In this document: positions 31,694 through 40,994 of the stretch, one piece after another | Layout: each line of letters begins with the position of its first letter | Position numbering within the stretch: the stretch's first letter is position 1 | Source: Indibacter alkaliphilus LW1 | GTDB lineage: Bacteria > Bacteroidota > Bacteroidia > Cytophagales > Cyclobacteriaceae | DNA: 64,000 nt | Direction: 5' to 3' | Assembly: GCF_000295935.2 (NCBI RefSeq) | Contig: NZ_ALWO02000050.1 | Span: forward strand, 1 to 64,000 | Program-made: the position numbers and the translations under genes | The notes under the pieces: model-generated | What the model saw: only the letters and a program-made list of their open reading frames with translations | What the model was told of the DNA's origin: nothing | Database searches by the model: none

Positions 31694-33613
31694 TCAATTA
31701 CCTAAAGTGATTTCCCTTTCTACATACCCCCCCCTGGTAGACAACAGCTTGACTTTTGCTTTCACTGGTTCATTATGATTTACTTTCACTTTGAATACAG
31801 ATTCTTTGGATTCTCCTGCCTCTGTATAACCAGCATAGATCGTTTTATCATACAATTCAGGACTTGTAATCTGGACTTTGGCATTTTCAAACCCTTTGGT
31901 CAGCTCTTTGTCAAATTCCAAGATCAACCTGTCTTCCTGAACAATCTTCACACGTTTGGCCTGATCAAGCGCTACAGGCAACTTTCCTGAATTTTCCCAA
32001 GTCACCTTGATTTCATACTCATCACCGGTTTTGCTCACTTTTATATCATTGATTTCTATTTGTGGCAGATCCATGGCCATAGCCAAATTGAAGAGTGATT
32101 GTTTTCTAATCCATCCTTCCAGCTGCCATGGAGGGCCATTCTGTGAGAAAAATTTAGGATGAAACCCGCCTATTTCAACTTCTCCCAGTTGTGGGTGATC
32201 AAATTTTTCCCAGGACTTGAATCCCCTGGACCCGTTTTCTTCATCATCCCACATCAAAGCGTCATAATCATCCAATATTCCATCTCCATCATAATCTTTC
32301 ATCGCCCCATTGTTCCAAAGCTCATCACCATACCACACAGCTCCGTAATAGAAATAACCAAAATCAGGTCCATGTCCAAAAAGTGGATTAGGTTTCAAAG
32401 GATCCCCAGTCAACCTATTGACTTTCCATCTGGTGCTGTAAGTTTCGTAGACGTCTCCTGCCCAAGGATAACCTGTAATGCTCATCCCCAAGCTGTCATA
32501 GTACTCATATATTTGTCTATCCTTTTCAAACATTGACTCTTCTGAAGAAGAGGTGGACGGTGGCCTTAGGTGCATTGGTACTCTTGTATCCAATGAATTT
32601 ACAACAGAAATATTGGGATGAGAAAGCAGCCAGAGTACAGTCGACCTTGTCTCGATTTCACTTAGTGGATATTCCCCGGCACCGAATTGGGTATAACCTC
32701 TACCTGTCATATCCCCTCTTCTATCCGGTCTCCAATTTTCAGGATAATTTCTATGAAGATCCAGACCGCCTATCCCGTCTTCATTGTATTTACCATCCCC
32801 ATCGTTGTCAATTCCCTCAGTATACATCAGGTATTCTCCTTGCCCTTCAAACACCCTTTTCATCAATCTCCCAGAGGGGTCTCTTGGATCCAGAATATAG
32901 TTGGCTTCTGCTTTTTCTTCTTCAGTAACAGCCTTTTTACGCATCATGTGAATGATTCCATCTCCATTCAGATCCTCTTCGGGATCTTCATCGTACAGAC
33001 CGTCTCCATCTACATCATATGGACGGACAGTACTTCTGTTTCTCTGTTCGGAAAATAAATACATATTACTTCCGTCAGGATTGTTCTGCGGTCTGACATA
33101 AATAGTTTTGGTATCGATCAATCTGGTGATTTCAGGATCTTTCCCATAATTCTCCAAAAGGTGTTGGGTCAACCAAAACACTGCCTCACTTGCTGTCACT
33201 TCACCACCATGTCTTCCTCCTTCGAAATATGCGGCAGGCTTGTCTGTATGCTTGCCTGTTTTTTTGTTGGTAATCGTCATCTGCAGGATAGGTCTCCCCT
33301 CGTAGGATTTATCTACCTCGTACAGTTCCGTGATTTCCGGGAATTTTTCAGCCCACAACCTGTACCAATGATACATCACATCAGGCGTATGATAAATATC
33401 AAAAGTCAGTTTTTCTCCCGGCTCATATTCCACTTCAGGGAATTTGTGCTTCTTAAAAAACGACTGTCCATGTCTTTCTCCTGAAACAGTATAAAATTTT
33501 GAATTTTCGTCCTGTTCAGGCCATTTTTTCTCATTGAGCACTTTCTCTTGAGCAGTGGCCATTCCCGTGCTGAGTAGGAATGCCCCAAGAATGGGAAGTA
33601 TTCGTAATTTCAT
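31694..33613 (-). CDS. Exported M14 zinc carboxypeptidase with calcium-loop-like repeats
   Basis: Protein of 639 aa; ATGs at 33613 and 33619 are both possible. The signal peptide ends ...GMATAQ. The M14 domain starts near residue 50; the zinc-binding HGGE lies in GGRHGGEVTASE, and the substrate-binding YVRPQNNPDGSN follows. Acidic Asp/Gly/Asn loops of the DxDGDGxxD type occur three or four times: DVDGDGLYDEDPEED, LNGDGII, DNDGDGKYNEDG and DYDGDGILDD. They lie inside the catalytic domain and not in a separate tail, and probably bind calcium. A beta-sandwich (about 530-639) ends the protein. It should release C-terminal amino acids from peptides outside the inner membrane. It shares its direction with the S9 peptidase downstream. 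Confidence 0.88.
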   Translation of the reverse strand: MKLRILPILGAFLLSTGMATAQEKVLNEKKWPEQDENSKFYTVSGERHGQSFFKKHKFPEVEYEPGEKLTFDIYHTPDVMYHWYRLWAEKFPEITELYEVDKSYEGRPILQMTITNKKTGKHTDKPAAYFEGGRHGGEVTASEAVFWLTQHLLENYGKDPEITRLIDTKTIYVRPQNNPDGSNMYLFSEQRNRSTVRPYDVDGDGLYDEDPEEDLNGDGIIHMMRKKAVTEEEKAEANYILDPRDPSGRLMKRVFEGQGEYLMYTEGIDNDGDGKYNEDGIGGLDLHRNYPENWRPDRRGDMTGRGYTQFGAGEYPLSEIETRSTVLWLLSHPNISVVNSLDTRVPMHLRPPSTSSSEESMFEKDRQIYEYYDSLGMSITGYPWAGDVYETYSTRWKVNRLTGDPLKPNPLFGHGPDFGYFYYGAVWYGDELWNNGAMKDYDGDGILDDYDALMWDDEENGSRGFKSWEKFDHPQLGEVEIGGFHPKFFSQNGPPWQLEGWIRKQSLFNLAMAMDLPQIEINDIKVSKTGDEYEIKVTWENSGKLPVALDQAKRVKIVQEDRLILEFDKELTKGFENAKVQITSPELYDKTIYAGYTEAGESKESVFKVKVNHNEPVKAKVKLLSTRGGYVEREITLGN

Positions 33614-33756
33614 AAGCATTTAAATTTTAAGATTCTTAAATCCCACATCCACCTCCTAAATACTGATTACGGATAATGCCGGATTTAATTTTTATAAAGA
33701 TTGGTTTGTAATAAAAGTAAAGCAGTATTTACCATCTTCCTAACCGCTCAAAAAAA

Positions 33757-33788
33757 AGTCCCCGACATTTCAATGCCGGGGGCCTTTT
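33757..33788 (-). terminator. Terminator after small exported protein gene
   Basis: CCCCGACATT (33760-33769) pairs with AATGCCGGGG (33772-33781) apart from one mismatch, with a two-base loop. On the minus strand the stem is followed by ACTTTTTTTT. It is located about 40 bp after the gene ending at 33819. Confidence 0.8.
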
Positions 33789-33818
33789 CAATTAAAACAC
33801 TCTTGACGTATATTAATG

Positions 33819-34268
33819 CTATTTGATAGTTAACCTAAAATCAGTTGCCTCAGGATTTTCATAACCCGAAACTAACACTGCTCGAGGGATTTGGCGCAGA
33901 ACATAGGCTAGTCTTTCCCTTAGACCTTTGTCCGCTTCTTCATTCAGAATTTCAAACCCAACTAGCTTACCTTTTGCATTCAGATTTAAAACTACATGAA
34001 GTTCATCAATTGCCGCACTCTTTTTTGTTCTGAAAATAAATGAAGAATAACTATCAATGATGTCTATTGTATGAGCAGGGAATTCCCATGCAGACCCGAA
34101 ATTATCTTCTGAAATCAAAACCGGGTGCAAAGTTGAATTCCTTTCATCTTCCTTCTCTTTAAGATCTGAATAAGGTCCAGAAGCAGTAAAAGCAACCGTC
34201 TCGCCTTTTAGATTTAAGCCGAAGTTGAAAAATAATATCAATAAAAAGAAAACTTTAATGCCTTTCAT
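33819..34268 (-). CDS. Small exported protein of unknown function
   Basis: Protein of 149 aa with a signal peptide (residues 1-23, ...LNLKGE). The second half, HVVLNLNAKGKLVGFEILNE followed by LRERLAYVLRQIPRA, looks faintly like a TonB C-terminal-type fold, with a strand pair followed by a helix. The match is too weak to name. It stands between a terminator and a divergent regulator gene, and so forms its own unit. Confidence 0.65.
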   Translation of the reverse strand: MKGIKVFFLLILFFNFGLNLKGETVAFTASGPYSDLKEKEDERNSTLHPVLISEDNFGSAWEFPAHTIDIIDSYSSFIFRTKKSAAIDELHVVLNLNAKGKLVGFEILNEEADKGLRERLAYVLRQIPRAVLVSGYENPEATDFRLTIK

Positions 34269-34350
34269 CTCGATGCCACATTTATTTTATTCAAATGTAC
34301 ATTTAAAAATCTTTTATACCCAATATTTTGCATTTTAAATTTAAAAATAG

Positions 34351-34386
34351 GAAATAAAAAAGTCTTGCCAAAAGCAAGACCCTTTT
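34351..34386 (-). terminator. Orphan terminator-like hairpin
   Basis: GTCTTGC at 34362-34368 and GCAAGAC at 34374-34380 form a 7-bp stem with a 5-base loop. On the minus strand it is followed by TTTTTTATTT, on the plus strand only by CCTTTTC. Both flanking genes start, rather than end, beside this region, so the hairpin has no obvious gene to terminate. Confidence 0.6.
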
Positions 34387-34576
34387 CAGAATATAAACCC
34401 AAATATAACTTTAGAGATTAAAAGTTTCCAGATAAAACCGCTTGATCCTTAATCACATGACATCATAGACGAATAAATCTATATATGCTAAGAGAAATTT
34501 CAAAATATTCTATAAGTACTCAAGCGAGAATTCAAAATAAATAGATTCATGTCAATTTTACAAATTGAAAAATAAA

Positions 34577-34607
34577 TTTTGGTATTTTTTAAGTATTTTA
34601 TAATTTG
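34577..34607 (+). promoter_or_regulatory. Candidate promoter of the Lrp/AsnC gene
   Basis: TTTTG at 34577-34581 and ATAATTTG at 34600-34607 are 18 bases apart, near the TTTG-N19-TAnnTTTG pattern of Bacteroidota, though the -7 box is imperfect. The gene starts 42 bp further on. Confidence 0.35.
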
Positions 34608-34649
34608 ACCGCAATATCATTAACATAGATTCAAAACAACCCCTTTAAA

Positions 34650-35117
34650 ATGGACAAAATTTTAGATATTGACAATGTCGACTTGAAAATCATTTCTCTT
34701 TTAAATGATGACGCCAAGACCCCATACACCGAAATTGCCAAAAAAGTCTTTGTCTCATCGGGTACAGTCCATGTGCGGATGAGAAAACTTGAAGATATGG
34801 GCATAGTTAAAAGCGCTACATTGAACATTGATTTTTCAAAACTTGGATATGATATATCCGCATTCCTAGGAATATACCTGGAGAAAAGCTCACTTTATGA
34901 CAATGTGATCGAAAAACTCAAACAAATCACAGAGGTGATCAATGCTTATTACACAACCGGAAATTACAGCATCTTTGCCAAAATAATCTGTAAAGACACC
35001 AATCACCTCCGGACCGTTCTTGACAAAATTCAAAAAGTGGAAGGTATAGATAGAACGGAAACCCTGATTGTTCTGGAAGAAAGCATCAACAGACCAATTC
35101 AGTTTTTTGACAAATAA
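34650..35117 (+). CDS. Lrp/AsnC family transcriptional regulator
   Basis: Protein of 155 aa, standard length. An N-terminal winged helix-turn-helix (DNVDLKIISLLNDDAKTPYT..., recognition part VSSGTVHVRMRKLEDMGIV) is followed by a RAM/AsnC_trans_reg effector domain with alpha-beta sandwich pattern (AFLGIYLE, VINAYYTTGNYSIFAKI). Such proteins form octamers that sense amino acids or similar ligands. It stands upstream of the suf operon with a terminator between them, so it is transcribed separately. Control of suf by this protein is possible but not shown. Confidence 0.93.
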   Translation: MDKILDIDNVDLKIISLLNDDAKTPYTEIAKKVFVSSGTVHVRMRKLEDMGIVKSATLNIDFSKLGYDISAFLGIYLEKSSLYDNVIEKLKQITEVINAYYTTGNYSIFAKIICKDTNHLRTVLDKIQKVEGIDRTETLIVLEESINRPIQFFDK

Positions 35118-35231
35118 CATGATTTATATCATTTGATCTTTTCGGGAATATGTGTAAATAAAGCAATTTAGATTAAATCTAAATAAATTATTTTTCTTAC
35201 TATTCCATGAATTAATATCACTTTAATAAGT

Positions 35232-35267
35232 AGGCTGGGATTTTTATTCTCAGCCTTTATTTTTTCT
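35232..35267 (+). terminator. Terminator after Lrp/AsnC gene
   Basis: AGGCTGGGA (35232-35240) pairs with TCTCAGCCT (35248-35256), with one G-T pair, and a T-rich tail follows. It separates the regulator from the suf operon. Confidence 0.85.
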
Positions 35268-35289
35268 ATCATTTTAAATATCAATTACT

Positions 35290-35319
35290 TATTGAAAATA
35301 TCAATGGGTATTTTCAATA
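35290..35319. promoter_or_regulatory. 30-bp palindrome, candidate suf operator
   Basis: TATTGAAAATA at 35290-35300 and TATTTTCAATA at 35309-35319 are perfect inverted repeats with an 8-base spacer. The site is about 45 bp upstream of the predicted -7 element and 86 bp upstream of sufB. It has no T tail, so a protein-binding site is more likely than a terminator. Confidence 0.55.
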
Positions 35320-35361
35320 TTTTAAGCTAGCATCGAACAATTATTTTTTCCATAATGTTGT

Positions 35362-35369
35362 ATCTTCGC
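35362..35369 (+). promoter_or_regulatory. -7 promoter element TATCTTCG of the suf operon
   Basis: TATCTTCG differs by one base from TAnnTTTG and stands in the common Bacteroidota context GTATCTTyGCAT. It lies 36 bp before the sufB ATG. Confidence 0.5.
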
Positions 35370-35405
35370 ATCACAAACTATAATTAGTCTAAATAACTCA
35401 AGCTC

Positions 35406-36851
35406 ATGAGCAAAGACAATCAGATTTTAGAAGAATTTACCTCAAAAGAGTACGAACACGGTTGGTCGGTCAACTATGAAGCCGATGAAGCTCCAATTGG
35501 ACTCAATGAAGATATCATCAGATGGATTTCTGCCAAAAAAGAAGAACCACAATGGCTTCTGGATTGGAGGCTGAAAGCTTTCAGATCATGGCTCGAAATG
35601 ACCGAGCCGGAGTGGGCCAATGTCCGCTATCCGAAAGTTGATTTTCAAGCTTTGAGGTATTATTCTGCCCCAAAACAAAAAAACAAACCGAAAAATCTAA
35701 ATGAAATAGATCCGGAATTGCTCCAGATTTATGAAAGACTGGGCATATCCCTAAATGAGCAAAAGAGATTGCAGGGAATCGCGGTAGATGCAGTTTTAGA
35801 CTCAGTTTCTGTCGGAACTACTTTTAAAGAAACGCTTTCAAAGTTGGGAATTGTGTTCTGTTCATTTAGCGAAGCTGTAAAGGAACATCCCGAACTTGTC
35901 AAAAAATACCTGGGATCGGTAGTCCCTATGACAGATAATTATTATGCAGCTCTGAATTCCGCTGTTTTTTCAGATGGTTCCTTTTGTTATATTCCTTCTG
36001 GAGTAAGATGTCCAATGGAACTATCTACATACTTCCGAATCAACGCTGCCAACACCGGTCAGTTCGAAAGAACTTTGATCGTGGCTGAGGATGACTCTTA
36101 TGTATCCTATCTCGAAGGGTGTACAGCACCACAGAGAGATGAAAACCAGCTCCATGCCGCAGTAGTTGAGATCTATGCCGGGAAAAATGCGGAAGTGAAA
36201 TATTCTACCGTTCAGAACTGGTTCCCAGGTGACAAAGAAGGTAAAGGAGGTATTTACAATTTCGTAACCAAAAGAGGCATCTGCGCTGGTGACTATTCAA
36301 AGATTTCTTGGACACAGGTAGAAACAGGATCTGCTGTTACTTGGAAATATCCTTCTTGTATTCTTAAAGGTGATCATTCAATAGGTGAATTCTACTCAGT
36401 AGCCGTGACCAACAATTACCAGCAGGCTGATACGGGTACGAAAATGATCCACATCGGAAAAAACACCAAATCCAGAATTGTATCCAAAGGAATTTCGGCT
36501 GGAAAATCCCAAAACTCCTACAGAGGTCAGGTACAAGTGATGAAAAGAGCTGCCAATGCCAGAAATTTCTCGCAATGTGATTCTCTATTGATGGGCGATA
36601 AATGTGGTGCGCATACTTTCCCATACATAGATATTCAGAATTCTACTGCCATGGTAGAACACGAGGCCACTACCTCCAAAATCGGAGAGGACCAACTATT
36701 CTACTGTAACCAAAGAGGCATCAGCACTGAAGATGCTGTGGCTTTGATTGTAAATGGCTATGCCAAAGAGGTGCTCAACCAGCTCCCTATGGAATTTGCA
36801 GTGGAAGCCCAAAAACTCCTTGCGCTTACCTTGGAAGGATCTGTGGGATAA
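35406..36851 (+). CDS. sufB: Fe-S cluster assembly scaffold SufB
   Basis: SufB, 481 aa, normal length. Typical blocks are SVSVGTTF near residue 140, [45 protein letters not shown], and at the end [12 protein letters not shown] and [20 protein letters not shown]. The beta-helix core carries the conserved Cys residues. SufB forms the SufBC2D scaffold on which clusters are built in the cytoplasm. It is the first gene of a seven-gene unit, sufB-C-D-S-E followed by DUF59 and bacilliredoxin genes. Confidence 0.97.
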   Translation: MSKDNQILEEFTSKEYEHGWSVNYEADEAPIGLNEDIIRWISAKKEEPQWLLDWRLKAFRSWLEMTEPEWANVRYPKVDFQALRYYSAPKQKNKPKNLNEIDPELLQIYERLGISLNEQKRLQGIAVDAVLDSVSVGTTFKETLSKLGIVFCSFSEAVKEHPELVKKYLGSVVPMTDNYYAALNSAVFSDGSFCYIPSGVRCPMELSTYFRINAANTGQFERTLIVAEDDSYVSYLEGCTAPQRDENQLHAAVVEIYAGKNAEVKYSTVQNWFPGDKEGKGGIYNFVTKRGICAGDYSKISWTQVETGSAVTWKYPSCILKGDHSIGEFYSVAVTNNYQQADTGTKMIHIGKNTKSRIVSKGISAGKSQNSYRGQVQVMKRAANARNFSQCDSLLMGDKCGAHTFPYIDIQNSTAMVEHEATTSKIGEDQLFYCNQRGISTEDAVALIVNGYAKEVLNQLPMEFAVEAQKLLALTLEGSVG

Positions 36852-36892
36852 TATATTGGAATGAACTTAAGACTATCAAAAGAATACATAAA

Positions 36893-37654
36893 ATGCTATC
36901 TATAAAAAACTTACACGCATCTATTGAAGGTACACCTATACTGAGAGGTATAGATCTGGAAGTAAAAGCCGGTGAAGTACATGCTATAATGGGTCCGAAT
37001 GGGTCCGGAAAATCTACTCTTGCTTCTGTATTGGCAGGTAGAGAAGAATATGAAGTCACAGAAGGAGAAGTCAAATTCAAAGGTAAAGACTTATTGGATC
37101 TTGCTCCTGAAGACAGGGCCAGAGAGGGTGTGTTTTTGGCATTTCAATACCCAGTGGAAATCCCTGGCGTAAGTACAACTAACTTCCTCAGAACTGCTGT
37201 AAACCAGGTCAGAGAATACCGTGGTCAGGACCCATTGGATGCAGTGAAATTTCTTTCTGTAATGAAAGAAAAAATGAAGCTGGTGGAAATGGATCAGAAA
37301 CTTTTGAGCAGATCGCTCAATGAAGGTTTCTCAGGAGGTGAGAAAAAAAGAAATGAAATCTTCCAAATGGCCATGCTTGAGCCTACACTTGCTGTTTTGG
37401 ATGAAACTGATTCAGGACTTGATATTGACGCACTCAGAATTGTTTCCAATGGCGTCAATAAATTAAAATCCCCTGACACGGCTACCATAGTCGTTACTCA
37501 TTACCAGAGATTACTGGATTATATAGTTCCTGACTACGTCCACGTGCTTTACAATGGAAGAATCGTAAAATCAGGAACGAAGGAGCTTGCGCTTGAATTG
37601 GAAGAAAAGGGTTATGACTGGATCAAAGAAGAAGCAAACGCAGCTTCTGTTTAA
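36893..37654 (+). CDS. sufC: Fe-S cluster assembly ATPase SufC
   Basis: ABC-type ATPase of 253 aa. Walker A MGPNGSGKST, the signature region SGGEKKRNEI and Walker B LAVLDETDSGLD are all present; the ETDSGLD form is typical of SufC. It binds SufB and SufD and drives the conformational change needed for cluster assembly. It begins 41 bp after sufB. Confidence 0.97.
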   Translation: MLSIKNLHASIEGTPILRGIDLEVKAGEVHAIMGPNGSGKSTLASVLAGREEYEVTEGEVKFKGKDLLDLAPEDRAREGVFLAFQYPVEIPGVSTTNFLRTAVNQVREYRGQDPLDAVKFLSVMKEKMKLVEMDQKLLSRSLNEGFSGGEKKRNEIFQMAMLEPTLAVLDETDSGLDIDALRIVSNGVNKLKSPDTATIVVTHYQRLLDYIVPDYVHVLYNGRIVKSGTKELALELEEKGYDWIKEEANAASV

Positions 37655-37684
37655 TCTTTTCCCATCCTTTAAAACTGAATTACA

Positions 37685-38959
37685 ATGGCAACAGCTATCA
37701 AAACAGATATACTAAATGCTTTCTTGGACAAAATCGACGAATCCAATTTTTCTTCTTTAAAAGAAAAAGCCCAACAAAGGCTTCGTGAAACTGGTCTGCC
37801 AGGAATCAAAGATGAAGAGTACAAATTCACCTCAATTCTTCGGAAAATAGAAAAATCCATCGAGAATTTTTCCTGTGCAGCTGCATCTGAACTTAGCGAA
37901 GAAGATGTTCAAGAATCACTTCCTCAAGGTTTTTCAGGAGATTATTTGGTTATCAACAATGGAAAGCCAGAGTTGAATTTATCAAAGATTTCCTCTCAAC
38001 ACTATAAAGTAACTTTACTTTCAGAAGCAGAAAATCAAACACTTGGAAGTATCGCTAAAATTGAAAAAGATCCTTTCACAGCGCTCAATTCTGCAAGTTT
38101 TGCTGATGGATTATCAATCAGCGTTGATAAAAATTCGAAAATAGAACAACCTATTTTCATTTTGTTATTCAACAAAGCAAATCAAGGAGAGGTTATCAAT
38201 TCACGCTTGTTGATTGAAATCGGAGAAAACGCTGAAGTTTCTTTTTTGGAAAATACTATTTCTTTAGATGAAAGAGCCTATTTCGCCAATCAAGTGGTAG
38301 AAGTAAAAGCTTCACCGAATTCCCAAACCAAGTATGCTAAACTTCAGAATGAAAGCAGAAATGCAATAACTGTGAATAATTTTGAAACGGATATTCACAG
38401 AGATGCCGTTTTCACAAGCACAGTCATTTCATTGAACGGTGATATGGTGAGGAACAACCTTTCTCTTAACCTCTTGGATTCGGGATGTGAGGGAAATATG
38501 TATGGACTTTACCTGCTAAACGGTAAAACTCATGTGGACAACCACACTAACGTAGACCATACCAAGCCTCATGCTGAATCCAATGAACTGTATAAAGGAA
38601 TCCTTACAGATAGTTCAAGGGGAGTTTTCAACGGAAAAATATTCGTTAGGCAGGATGCCCAAAAAACAAATGCATTCCAACAAAACAATAACATCCTTCT
38701 TTCAGAGGATGCTACAATTAATACCAAACCGCAACTGGAAATTTGGGCAGATGATGTAAAATGTTCTCATGGGTGTACCACAGGTCAACTTGATGAAGAA
38801 GCCTTATTTTACCTTCAGGCAAGAGGACTGGGTAGAGATCAGGCTAGAGGCTTTCTGCTTTATGCGTTTGCTGGAGAGATCATGGAGTACATCTCTGATG
38901 ATTCATTCAGACAGCAAGTCATCGATCTGGTCCAAGAGCGCTTAGGAAGCCAAATTTAA
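37685..38959 (+). CDS. sufD: Fe-S cluster assembly protein SufD
   Basis: SufD, 424 aa. The N-terminal helical part is variable; the C-terminal beta-helix has the conserved blocks VDHTKPHAESNELYKG, SSRGVFNGKIFVRQDAQ and DDVKCSHGCTTGQLDE, including the Cys and His used with SufB. It completes the SufBC2D complex. It follows sufC by 30 bp and precedes sufS by 9 bp. Confidence 0.96.
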   Translation: MATAIKTDILNAFLDKIDESNFSSLKEKAQQRLRETGLPGIKDEEYKFTSILRKIEKSIENFSCAAASELSEEDVQESLPQGFSGDYLVINNGKPELNLSKISSQHYKVTLLSEAENQTLGSIAKIEKDPFTALNSASFADGLSISVDKNSKIEQPIFILLFNKANQGEVINSRLLIEIGENAEVSFLENTISLDERAYFANQVVEVKASPNSQTKYAKLQNESRNAITVNNFETDIHRDAVFTSTVISLNGDMVRNNLSLNLLDSGCEGNMYGLYLLNGKTHVDNHTNVDHTKPHAESNELYKGILTDSSRGVFNGKIFVRQDAQKTNAFQQNNNILLSEDATINTKPQLEIWADDVKCSHGCTTGQLDEEALFYLQARGLGRDQARGFLLYAFAGEIMEYISDDSFRQQVIDLVQERLGSQI

Positions 38960-38968
38960 TACCAATTC

Positions 38969-40192
38969 ATGCCAATAAATATTGAGGAAATCCGCAGCCA
39001 ATTCCCTGTACTTCATCAAGAGGTAAACGGGAAACCCTTGGTTTATTTTGATAATGCAGCCACCACCCAAAAACCATTTTCGGTGATGCAGGCTATCAAC
39101 GGATATTATGAGCTGGACAATTCCAATATCCACAGGGGAGCACATACGCTGGCAGACAGGGCTACCCGCTATTTTGAAAATACAAGGACAGCAGTCAAAA
39201 ATTTCATCAATGCAAAAGAAGATGCAGAAATCATCTTCACTAAAGGCACTACAGAAAGCATTAATCTAGTAGCCGCTACCTTTGGTCGCATGGAAATTGG
39301 TAAAGGGGATGAAATCATCATTTCCACTATGGAGCATCACTCCAATATAGTCCCTTGGCAAATGCTGAGTAAAGAAAAAGGAGCTATTCTAAAAATAATC
39401 CCTATCAGCGAGGCAGGAGAAATTGATATTGAAAACTTCAAAAAGCTGCTCACTGAAAAAACCAAATTGGTCAGTATCGTTCATGTTTCCAATGCGCTGG
39501 GAACCATCAATCCAGTCGAGGAGATAATCAAACTAGCCCATGAGGTCGGTGCCAAAGTACTGTTGGATGGAGCACAGTCCACCAACCATCTTGAGGTGGA
39601 TGTTCAAAAACTGGATTGTGACTTTCTTGCTTTTTCTGCGCACAAACTCTACGGTCCTACTGGCTTGGGAGTGCTTTATGGAAAAAGAGAAATTTTAGAA
39701 AACATGCCTCCTTACCAAGGTGGTGGGGAAATGATCAAAGAAGTGAGTTTCGAAAAAACCACTTACAATGATATCCCATTCAAATTTGAAGCAGGTACAC
39801 CAAATATCGCTGATGTGATAGCCTTTGGCAAAGCCATTGAATTCATTGAAGAATTAGGAAAAAAGGCAATCAAGCAGCATGAGGATGAATTGTTGAATTA
39901 TGCGACCAAAGCATTGAATGACATCAAGGGGTTTATTCCCGTAGGCACTTCCAAAGAAAAAGTAAGTGTAATTTCCTTCAACATCAATGGAATGCACCCT
40001 TTTGATGTAGGTATGATGTTAGATGCTAACGGAATCGCAGTTAGGACAGGACATCACTGCACCCAACCGCTAATGCAACGACTTGGCTTGGAAGGAACTG
40101 TTAGGGCGTCCTTTTCTGTTTACAATACCAAATCGGAAATTGATCAAATGGTAACTTCAGTTGCCAAAATCGCAAAAATCAAAAATAAATGA
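38969..40192 (+). CDS. sufS: Cysteine desulfurase SufS
   Basis: PLP-dependent class V aminotransferase-fold enzyme, 407 aa. YFDNAATTQKP at the N-terminus, the PLP lysine in FSAHKLYGPTG and the catalytic Cys in RTGHHCTQPLM identify the SufS (group II) type. It takes sulfur from cysteine to form a persulfide that is passed to SufE. Its last four bases overlap the sufE start, indicating translational coupling. Confidence 0.96.
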   Translation: MPINIEEIRSQFPVLHQEVNGKPLVYFDNAATTQKPFSVMQAINGYYELDNSNIHRGAHTLADRATRYFENTRTAVKNFINAKEDAEIIFTKGTTESINLVAATFGRMEIGKGDEIIISTMEHHSNIVPWQMLSKEKGAILKIIPISEAGEIDIENFKKLLTEKTKLVSIVHVSNALGTINPVEEIIKLAHEVGAKVLLDGAQSTNHLEVDVQKLDCDFLAFSAHKLYGPTGLGVLYGKREILENMPPYQGGGEMIKEVSFEKTTYNDIPFKFEAGTPNIADVIAFGKAIEFIEELGKKAIKQHEDELLNYATKALNDIKGFIPVGTSKEKVSVISFNINGMHPFDVGMMLDANGIAVRTGHHCTQPLMQRLGLEGTVRASFSVYNTKSEIDQMVTSVAKIAKIKNK

Positions 40193-40620
40193 GCAGCATC
40201 CAGGATGTGCAAAATGAAATCATTGGGGAATTTGAAATTCTAGGTGATGACAAGGAGTCCACAATCTTTTATATCATGGAATTAGGAAGCAATCTTCCGG
40301 AATTTCCTGATACAGAAAGAAAAGATGAAAACATCATCAAGGGCTGCCAATCCAAGGTTTGGTTGACAGCTGGCATGAAAGAAGATAAAATCCAGTTTTT
40401 GGCTGATTCAAACACCGATATTACAAAAGGCTTAATAAGCCTCTTGATTCGAGTGTTATCAGGAAGAACACCTCAAGAAATTATCAATGCTGAGCTCAGC
40501 TTTATTGATAAAATTGGGATGGGTAATATTATCGGATCTCAGCGTTCCAATGGTCTGGCTGCCATGATCAAACAGATGAAATTATATGCTTTGGCTTATC
40601 AAGCCAAACAAAATGCCTGA
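40189..40620 (+). CDS. sufE: Sulfur acceptor protein SufE
   Basis: SufE, 143 aa. The acceptor Cys lies in IKGCQSKVWL, the hallmark of the family. It takes the persulfide from SufS and hands it to SufB. The start codon overlaps the sufS stop by four bases, and the next gene follows 5 bp after its stop. Confidence 0.95.
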   Translation: MSSIQDVQNEIIGEFEILGDDKESTIFYIMELGSNLPEFPDTERKDENIIKGCQSKVWLTAGMKEDKIQFLADSNTDITKGLISLLIRVLSGRTPQEIINAELSFIDKIGMGNIIGSQRSNGLAAMIKQMKLYALAYQAKQNA

Positions 40621-40625
40621 TAACT

Positions 40626-40967
40626 ATGTCTGAAACTACCGAAAACGTACAAGAAATACCACAGCAGGAATTGAAAGAAAAGGTCATCAATGCTATCAAG
40701 CAAGTGTATGACCCGGAAATTCCCGTAGATGTTTATGAATTGGGACTGATTTATGAAATCAGCATTTACCCTGTCAATAATGTCTATGTTCTGATGACTT
40801 TGACATCTCCCAACTGTCCTGCAGCGGAGTTTATTCCGACAGAAGTAAAAGATAAAATTCAACAGATTCAGGGAATCAATCATGTTGAGTTAGAGCTCAC
40901 TTTTGATCCGCCATATTCCCAGGATATGATGTCCGAAGCAGCAAAATTGGAATTAGGATTCTTATAA
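40626..40967 (+). CDS. DUF59/MIP18-family Fe-S assembly protein (SufT-like)
   Basis: Protein of 113 aa consisting of one DUF59 domain: DPEIPVDVYELGLIYEI, then MTLTSPNCPAAEFIP with the conserved Cys, and VELTFDPPYSQDMMSE. These proteins help mature Fe-S proteins (SufT, Paa-D-like and MIP18 relatives). Its place directly behind sufE supports this role. Confidence 0.92.
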   Translation: MSETTENVQEIPQQELKEKVINAIKQVYDPEIPVDVYELGLIYEISIYPVNNVYVLMTLTSPNCPAAEFIPTEVKDKIQQIQGINHVELELTFDPPYSQDMMSEAAKLELGFL

Positions 40968-40994
40968 AAATTAACAAAATAAATTAAACGAGAT

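Larger units (their letters stand above)
34269..34649. other. Divergent intergenic region with an internal hairpin
   Basis: No gene is seen in 381 AT-rich bases between the small exported protein (minus) and the Lrp regulator (plus). A terminator-like hairpin at 34362-34380 and a candidate promoter at 34577-34607 are listed separately. Confidence 0.7.
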
